From: an uncultured Clostridia bacterium
GTDB taxonomy: Bacteria; Bacillota; Clostridia; Christensenellales; Borkfalkiaceae
Assembly (NCBI GenBank): GCA_944341075.1
Contig: CALVLV010000001.1
Span: 62,001 to 126,000, forward strand
Direction of reading: 5' to 3'
DNA length: 64,000 bases
Of the stretch, positions 58,854 through 64,000 are shown piece by piece (within the stretch, counting starts at the first letter, position 1; the number at the start of each line of letters is the position of its first letter). The translations under genes were made by a program, and so were the position numbers. The notes under the pieces were generated by a model that was not told where the DNA came from, did not search any database, and saw only the letters and a list, made by a program, of their open reading frames with translations.

Positions 58854-61613
58854 TCAGTCGCCGAAGAATTCAAGTATATCCTGCCAAGCAGCCTGCATGA
58901 GGGCTTCAAAGCCTTTTATGCCGCCTGCGCTTGCGCCGAATGCAGATACTGCGCTGAGAGCGTCAGCCATGCCTGCGCCCGTTGCGGGGATAGTGAAGGC
59001 GTTACCTGCATACGAACGAGCCTCACTGTAGCCAAGGCCGAACCAGATGACGTCGTTGGGAAGGTTGGTTGAGTCGCCGCTGTCGCCGCTGAATACGTTG
59101 TTGGTGAGCACGTTGAAGGTGGTGTTTATAGCGCTTGCAGTGTTGGAGTCGTAGGGAAGAGTTGTGGGAACTATGGTGTACCACAGACTATCCTTTGCGT
59201 TGTCAAGCTGAAGGAATACATGGCTTATGGTGCCGTTTACAAGGCTGATAGCAACCTTATCTGCGCCCTCGATACCGATATCGGGAGTGCACTGGTATTC
59301 GAAGGACTGAAGCTTGTTGCCCATGGGCTGAGCCGAACCGATTACGCCGCGGGCGTAGTTGGTATAGCTGCGCGCATAGCCCCAGCTTTCGGTAACGGTG
59401 CCTTTTTCAGAGAGCTGAACGCCGTTTACCTTGTGGCCGAGATAGAGCATCTGGTTAGCGGTAGTCATTATGGGCTGCTGCTGGCCTTTGTAGAGCACGC
59501 CGGTGTAAACTTCGTTTTTGTAGATGAAGTACTGGGCGGCATTTTCAGCCTTTACGGTGTACTGGTCGCTGCCGGGAACCTGAACGGCTACGTCCGAGAG
59601 GGTAACGTTTGTAACCTTGGTGCCGTACCACCAGCCGTTGTCGGTTGCGGTGTAGCTGCCGTCGGTGTTTTCCTTGGCGGTGTTGCCGTTGGTGGACTGC
59701 TGGCCGTACGTCATTACAAACTGGCCGTCGTTAGAGAACATGTAGTCTATAACTGCAAGCGCCGCAGCCAGCCTTTCGGAGTTGCCGCTTACGTTTGCGT
59801 AAGGGATGGCAAAGCCGGTGTTCTTTACAGAGCGCCACGATTCGGTGAAGCGCATGTACTTGCTGTTGCCGTCGTAGTCATAGCTTATGCCGTCCACATT
59901 GTCCGTGGTAGCGGTGTCGCCGTCGTTCCACTTGGAAACGGGGGTAACTATGGGAGCGAAGTTATAGTCTTCAGGCAGGTCGTTTATATTCGTTTCACCC
60001 ATAAGGGCATAGCCGCCGTTTGCCGTCTGCGTCTGCACATAGTCATAAATCATGAAGATAACAGGACTTTTTGAATCGGTATAATAACTCGTCTTGCCAG
60101 ACTGGTTATTGGTACCGGTGTAGAGAAGGCCTTCCTTGACCATGTCGTTGAGGTTGTCGAGCGCCTCCCACATGTCTGCGCCGGTGCGCGCGTCGTGCAG
60201 AACGCCGTCCTTATCTATATAGGTGTACTGGTAGCGGGAGGTAAGGCCGCGCACGCCGTACAGTTCGCCTGCAAGCGAGGTGAGGTCGTTCTGGCGCTGT
60301 ACGTTGCCCTGGCGGGCGCCGATAGCATAGACCTGATTATCTTTAATATTGATACTGTCGCCGAGGTTTACCGTGTTGGTAACTATGCAGCGGGAGAGCG
60401 CCACAAGCAGGTCTACATCCCATGCGGCGTTGTAGCCGTTGAATACATCGGAACGGGTCTTGTAGAAAGATTCGCCGCCGGTTGCCGCGGTGCGGTAAGC
60501 TGCGTCTATATATGCCTGAAGTATGGCAACGAGCTGCTTGCCGGTAACGGCGCCTTTGGTGCTGTTGATCACGTCGTTCTGAATGTCGACAATGTTGCCG
60601 CTGGTTCCGGTATACGCCGAGCCCTTGGCGTCAGAGATGGCTTTGCCGAGCGCGGTAGACGTATCTTTGGCCTGAGCAAGCGCGTTGGAGTAGCTTACAT
60701 ACACGTTTGCAGTGGTGCTGCCGTTTGCGCTGTTGGTCGTCTCTACCCACCAGTCTTCGCTGCCCATGAATGCCTCTACAGAGGTCTTTGCGCCGTTGAG
60801 CGAGGCGTTGGGAGCTCGCTGGGTATTATCGTAAGAAATATCTTCTTCGTCATCGCCGGAAGAGGGGGTCTTGCCTTCGTCGGGGTTGGTCTTGCCGGAA
60901 GCCTGAGCAGCAAAGGTTATGCCGTCTGCCATAGTTGAAACATCACCGTCGAGCAGGGCGATCACCCAGTGCTGGTTGGCAAGTTCGTACTTTTCGATAT
61001 CGTCGTTGCCGTCGAAGTAGGGTGCGTAGTATATGGCGCCCGTCTGAGTGCTGGAAGTCAGCGACATTTTAACTACGGGGTTCTGATCGAGGAAGTACTT
61101 GAAGTTGGGCATGTAGTCCATATACAGCGACAGGTCGAGGAAGGAGTTGTTTGCAGCGCCCTCGTTGACTATCGCGGTGGAGTCGCCCGATATCATGGTA
61201 TATGTGCCGAGCAATCTGTCTGTAACAGCCTGTGAAATCTGCTGAGCGCTGCTGAGGGCCGTGAAGGAGTCGACAAGGCTTACGTCGAGTTCTTCCGAAA
61301 GAGTCTTCCATGCAGGTTTCATATCGCCTGTACCATATTTGACGCCGTCGGGAAGGGTAACTTCGCTGCCCTGCGCGATCTTGTTGTTGCGGAAAGAAAT
61401 GGTATACGTGCTGTTCTGGCCCATGTTCATGCTGAGCTGGGTGCCGCTTTTGTATGAAAGCTTGTTGTTTTCATCAACAGAAACATCAAGCACAGGCTGA
61501 CTTGTTGTAAGTCTATCCCTGTCCTTATCTTCGCAAGCCGCAAACGAAAAGCACATTGCGCCGGCAAGCACAACGCTTACCACGGCAGTTGCAATTTTTT
61601 TGGTCTTACTCAT
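58854..61613 (-). CDS. Very large ABC-transporter substrate-binding lipoprotein
   Basis: 919 residues, about twice the usual size of family-1 binding proteins. Lipoprotein signal MSKTKKIATAVVSVVLAGAM ending in lipobox FAAC (Cys27). Binding-protein features: VSLVDSFTALSSAQQISQ..., WEALDNLNDMVKEGLLY, YMRFTESWRSVKNTGFAIPYANVSGNSERLAAALAVIDYMFSNDGQ. A Thr/Ser/Asn-rich insertion (about 215-270) and a C-terminal domain add length. Expected to capture long pectic oligosaccharides at the membrane surface. Start behind AAGGAG at 61613. Confidence 0.9.
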   Translation of the reverse strand: MSKTKKIATAVVSVVLAGAMCFSFAACEDKDRDRLTTSQPVLDVSVDENNKLSYKSGTQLSMNMGQNSTYTISFRNNKIAQGSEVTLPDGVKYGTGDMKPAWKTLSEELDVSLVDSFTALSSAQQISQAVTDRLLGTYTMISGDSTAIVNEGAANNSFLDLSLYMDYMPNFKYFLDQNPVVKMSLTSSTQTGAIYYAPYFDGNDDIEKYELANQHWVIALLDGDVSTMADGITFAAQASGKTNPDEGKTPSSGDDEEDISYDNTQRAPNASLNGAKTSVEAFMGSEDWWVETTNSANGSTTANVYVSYSNALAQAKDTSTALGKAISDAKGSAYTGTSGNIVDIQNDVINSTKGAVTGKQLVAILQAYIDAAYRTAATGGESFYKTRSDVFNGYNAAWDVDLLVALSRCIVTNTVNLGDSINIKDNQVYAIGARQGNVQRQNDLTSLAGELYGVRGLTSRYQYTYIDKDGVLHDARTGADMWEALDNLNDMVKEGLLYTGTNNQSGKTSYYTDSKSPVIFMIYDYVQTQTANGGYALMGETNINDLPEDYNFAPIVTPVSKWNDGDTATTDNVDGISYDYDGNSKYMRFTESWRSVKNTGFAIPYANVSGNSERLAAALAVIDYMFSNDGQFVMTYGQQSTNGNTAKENTDGSYTATDNGWWYGTKVTNVTLSDVAVQVPGSDQYTVKAENAAQYFIYKNEVYTGVLYKGQQQPIMTTANQMLYLGHKVNGVQLSEKGTVTESWGYARSYTNYARGVIGSAQPMGNKLQSFEYQCTPDIGIEGADKVAISLVNGTISHVFLQLDNAKDSLWYTIVPTTLPYDSNTASAINTTFNVLTNNVFSGDSGDSTNLPNDVIWFGLGYSEARSYAGNAFTIPATGAGMADALSAVSAFGASAGGIKGFEALMQAAWQDILEFFGD

Positions 61614-61716
61614 ATTTTTCTCCTTATAATTAATTAAAATATATAAACCCGAGTAACCGTTAAAGGTTTATATTCTCCATTCATCAGTGCGGGCCTTTCA
61701 CCCGCGCAGGGAGGCG

Positions 61717-62700
61717 TTATTCCTTTACGCCGCCCATATTTACGCCCTTTGCAAAGTACTTTTGTATGAAGGGGTAAATTACAAGTATGGGAATTACAGA
61801 GCAGACTACTATGGCGTAAGCGCACGCTTCGGCGGCGTAGCCGTAGTCGCCGTACTGCCTGTCCCACAGGGCCTGATCGTATTCGTCTATGGTGGGGTTG
61901 ATTATGTTGGTGTATGTTTCGAGGAAGTTCCTCAGATAAACCTGCACCGGCCACGAATACGGCTGGCCCGAAGCCTCGGTACCCAATACGCGCATTGCCC
62001 AGAAGTAGCCGTTCCAGCGCGAAATTCCGAAGAACAGCGCAACGGTGGCTATTGTGGCCTTGCTCATGGGTATGTATACCTTGGTGAGTATCTGCATTTC
62101 CGTGGCGCCGTCTATCCTTGCCGCCTCCTCAATCTCTGCGGGCACGCCCTCGAAGGAGTTGCGCAGCAAGATTATGTTGGTGGCGTTCATGCCCATGGCT
62201 ATAACAATAAGCCACTTGCCGTCTATAGTCGTCTGCCACGAACCGGGATCCTGCCCGGCTATGGTTGCGAACGCCTGGCCGGTTACAACGTAGTTGTTGT
62301 AGGTTGCAACAACGCCCGCCGTGAACCACATTGTGAACACAAGGAAGAAGTTCCAGCCCCTGCGGCCCATAAGCCTCTTTTTAGAAAGGGCATATGCGCC
62401 GAGGATAGAGTAGAACAGCGACCATATTGTGCCGAAAAAGGTCATGAACAGCGTGTTTGCGTAAGCCACCCAGAATTCGGTGTTGGTGAACGCCCATTCG
62501 TAAGCCTTTATACTGAAGCCTATGCTGTTGCCGACCATCGGCAGAAGAACAACGTTGCCGCTATCCAGCGCCGCGCCGTCGCTGAACGAGGCGCCCAGGG
62601 CATAGAAGAACGGGTATACGCACAGAAGTGCAAAGATGATAAGTAAAACGTAGGCCACTATTTTGAAGATAAGCTCTGACGTTTCCATTCTGCGTTTCAT
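61717..62700 (-). CDS. Carbohydrate ABC transporter permease (LplC/YtcP type)
   Basis: 327 residues, six transmembrane helices. The cytoplasmic EAA loop reads GVPAEIEEAARIDGATEMQILTKVYIPMS. It couples the ATPase to transport of the captured oligosaccharide. Follows the other permease after 15 bases. Start ATG at 62700 behind AAGGGGG. Confidence 0.95.
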   Translation of the reverse strand: MKRRMETSELIFKIVAYVLLIIFALLCVYPFFYALGASFSDGAALDSGNVVLLPMVGNSIGFSIKAYEWAFTNTEFWVAYANTLFMTFFGTIWSLFYSILGAYALSKKRLMGRRGWNFFLVFTMWFTAGVVATYNNYVVTGQAFATIAGQDPGSWQTTIDGKWLIVIAMGMNATNIILLRNSFEGVPAEIEEAARIDGATEMQILTKVYIPMSKATIATVALFFGISRWNGYFWAMRVLGTEASGQPYSWPVQVYLRNFLETYTNIINPTIDEYDQALWDRQYGDYGYAAEACAYAIVVCSVIPILVIYPFIQKYFAKGVNMGGVKE

Positions 62701-62715
62701 ACAGCGCCTACCCCC

Positions 62716-63792
62716 TTAATAAAGCGATACGTCGGTAGCCTTGCGGCTGACCATGTTAGAGCCGATAACCAGGCACATGCCGATAAGGTTATTGAGCATT
62801 TCGCCCGCCATTGCCACGCCTTCGCCGCCCGATGTGGCGCTCCAGCGGTTTGCCCATACAGATACGGTTGCGCCCACCTGGTAGTTATCCTTTGTGGATG
62901 TTGCCGTGCCCTGGGTGACGAACAGGAATACCTTTTCGTAAGATACGTTCAGAAGCGAACCTATCTTCATTATCAGCATTATGACTACGGTTGAAAGTAT
63001 GCTGGGTATTACCACATAGCGCATCTGCTGCATTTTGCCCGCGCCGTCTATCTGCGCCGCTTCGTACGACGTAGGCGACACCGCGATTATTGCGGCAAAG
63101 AATACTATACTGTCGTAGCCGGCATGCTCCCACAGGTCAGAGACGATATATATCGCCCTGAAGTACTGCGTGCTGTTTACAAGGCCGCTTTGCGCCTGCA
63201 GCGCAAGGTTGCTTTCCGGCCCGCAGATGGCAATGAGCAGCTGGGCAAGGGGGCCCTGCGCGGTGTTGCCGCCGCACAGCGTTATCATCAGCGAGGAGAT
63301 AACGACTATGGACATGAATTTGGGCAGGTATACGCACACCTGGACTACGCTGCGCACTATGTTGGAGCGGATCTCGTTGAAGAAGAGCGCCAATATAATG
63401 GGCAACGGGAAGCCGAACAGAAGCCCGTAGAACGCCAGAATGAAGGTGTTGCGGAACGACTGCCAGAAGTCAACGTAGTACGTACTGCTCGAATTGAACA
63501 ACTGCGCGAAGTTCTCGATGCCGTACCAGCCGCGTTCAGAGGGGTCGATCGCCGTGGTCGCGTCTTTAAACACCGTCAAAAGCTCGTACATGGGCGCGTA
63601 TCTCCACAAAAGATACACAAGCACCATGGGCACGAGCATCAGGTAAAGGCGCCAATCGGCAAGGATCTTAAGCCCGATCTCCTTCCAGCGGCTCTTTTCG
63701 ACTTCGTCCCTGACTTGTTGATCGGGGGATACCGAATAGGTACCGGTAGTCTCGTCATACGTCAGGAAGTCGTCGCATTTGAGTTTGAACAT
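62716..63792 (-). CDS. Carbohydrate ABC transporter permease (LplB/YtcP-partner type)
   Basis: 358 residues. A 45-residue cytoplasmic N terminus precedes six helices, with the EAA motif AVSPTSYEAAQIDGAGKMQQMRYVVIPSI. Forms the heterodimeric channel with the next gene. The start is the ATG at 63792 behind GGAGGG; an ATG 12 bases upstream overlaps that site. First gene visible in the operon. Confidence 0.95.
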   Translation of the reverse strand: MFKLKCDDFLTYDETTGTYSVSPDQQVRDEVEKSRWKEIGLKILADWRLYLMLVPMVLVYLLWRYAPMYELLTVFKDATTAIDPSERGWYGIENFAQLFNSSSTYYVDFWQSFRNTFILAFYGLLFGFPLPIILALFFNEIRSNIVRSVVQVCVYLPKFMSIVVISSLMITLCGGNTAQGPLAQLLIAICGPESNLALQAQSGLVNSTQYFRAIYIVSDLWEHAGYDSIVFFAAIIAVSPTSYEAAQIDGAGKMQQMRYVVIPSILSTVVIMLIMKIGSLLNVSYEKVFLFVTQGTATSTKDNYQVGATVSVWANRWSATSGGEGVAMAGEMLNNLIGMCLVIGSNMVSRKATDVSLY

Positions 63793-63805
63793 AAATCCCT
63801 CCATA

Positions 63806-63827
63806 TCACTTGAAAAGAGTTAAGTGA
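63806..63827. promoter_or_regulatory. Inverted repeat at the pectin-operon leader
   Basis: TCACTT-N10-AAGTGA directly upstream of the first ribosome site. It may be an operator half or an RNA hairpin. A TTTTTTATAACT stretch just upstream could be a weak -10. Confidence 0.4.
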
Positions 63828-63874
63828 AATAGTTATAAAAAAACCAAAAGCTTTGCCGTGCGCAGCGGGCGGTT

Positions 63875-64000
63875 TTAATGGTTGTCCCCCGATGCCCTTC
63901 CACTCCCCGCGCCGCCATGGGTTTTGCCTTTGAGCGGGTTTGCCGCCGCTTTAAGGCCGCCTTGCAGCGGTGCCATTCGCGGAAAAAGCGCCCTTGCCGC
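63875..64000 (-). other. Possible C-terminal end of a gene cut by the window
   Basis: An open minus-strand frame enters from the edge and ends at the TAA at 63875-63877. The last residues read GLKAAANPLKGKTHGGAGSG, then RASGDNH. Low-complexity and short, so it may be chance in GC-rich DNA. Confidence 0.2.

Noticed and set aside
1..64000. tRNA and rRNA genes
   Set aside because: I looked for the T-loop GGTTCGA-type motifs and rRNA signatures. The few partial matches (for example near 37696) lacked any cloverleaf.

Overview
The window reads as chromosomal DNA of an uncultured, anaerobic, gut-type member of the Clostridia (Bacillota). The basis is a class III anaerobic ribonucleotide reductase, Bacillota-type gene order around rpsB-tsf-pyrH-frr-uppS-cdsA-dxr-rseP and rpmG-secE-nusG-rplK-rplA, a GH28/GH105 pectin-oligosaccharide operon with a binding-protein ABC importer, strong TTGACA/TATAAT promoters, and GC-rich genes with heavy ATA and AGG use separated by AT-rich spacers. 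Christensenellales-like lineages fit, but the placement is inference. No tRNA, rRNA, CRISPR array, transposase or prophage was seen.

Layout. 1-5.8 kb: 5' part of nrdD with two tandem NrdR-type promoters, an HNH protein, glpK, a two-gene membrane/peptidase operon and bcp. 6-10.8 kb: a Ca/Mn-type P-type ATPase behind a probable yybP-ykoY (Mn2+) riboswitch, a membrane protein and a STAS protein. 10.8-12.6 kb: a protein-poor stretch with a near-consensus promoter, many short hairpins and two strong intrinsic terminators, the best candidate for an unrecognised large structured RNA. 12.6-18 kb: a macrodomain/SirTM ADP-ribosylation pair, an Rrf2/SDR pair, yfbR, and a TPP-riboswitch-controlled thiT. 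18-27.3 kb: the rseP-dxr-cdsA-uppS-frr-pyrH-tsf-rpsB cluster, transcribed leftwards. 27.5-32.2 kb: lipoproteins, ruvX-yrzB and lineage-specific proteins. 32.4-39.9 kb: rplL-rplJ with an L10 leader, a two-HTH repressor with a divergent small gene, a QueD homologue, an unknown protein, rplA-rplK and nusG-secE-rpmG. 40-50.4 kb: hpt, a SecB-like protein, a leaderless radical-SAM/DUF2344/RNase G operon, cell-surface membrane proteins, rplU-rpmA and a GNAT. 50.4-51.7 kb: an XRE repressor facing a probable sRNA, then an AraC regulator. 51.9-63.8 kb: a ten-gene leftward pectin-oligosaccharide uptake operon.

How it works together. In the last operon two permeases, a very large 919-residue lipoprotein binding protein, a dedicated MsmX/UgpC-type ATPase and four small uncharacterised membrane proteins accompany a GH28 and a GH105 enzyme that both lack signal peptides. 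This points to uptake of oligogalacturonides or rhamnogalacturonan fragments followed by cytoplasmic cleavage, probably under the convergent AraC regulator. Elsewhere, small-molecule sensing is strong: TPP, probable Mn2+, nucleotides through NrdR, and an L10 autoregulatory leader.

Several families of dispersed palindromic repeats lie in the spacers (8.8, 12.4, 21.8, 23.4 and 48 kb).
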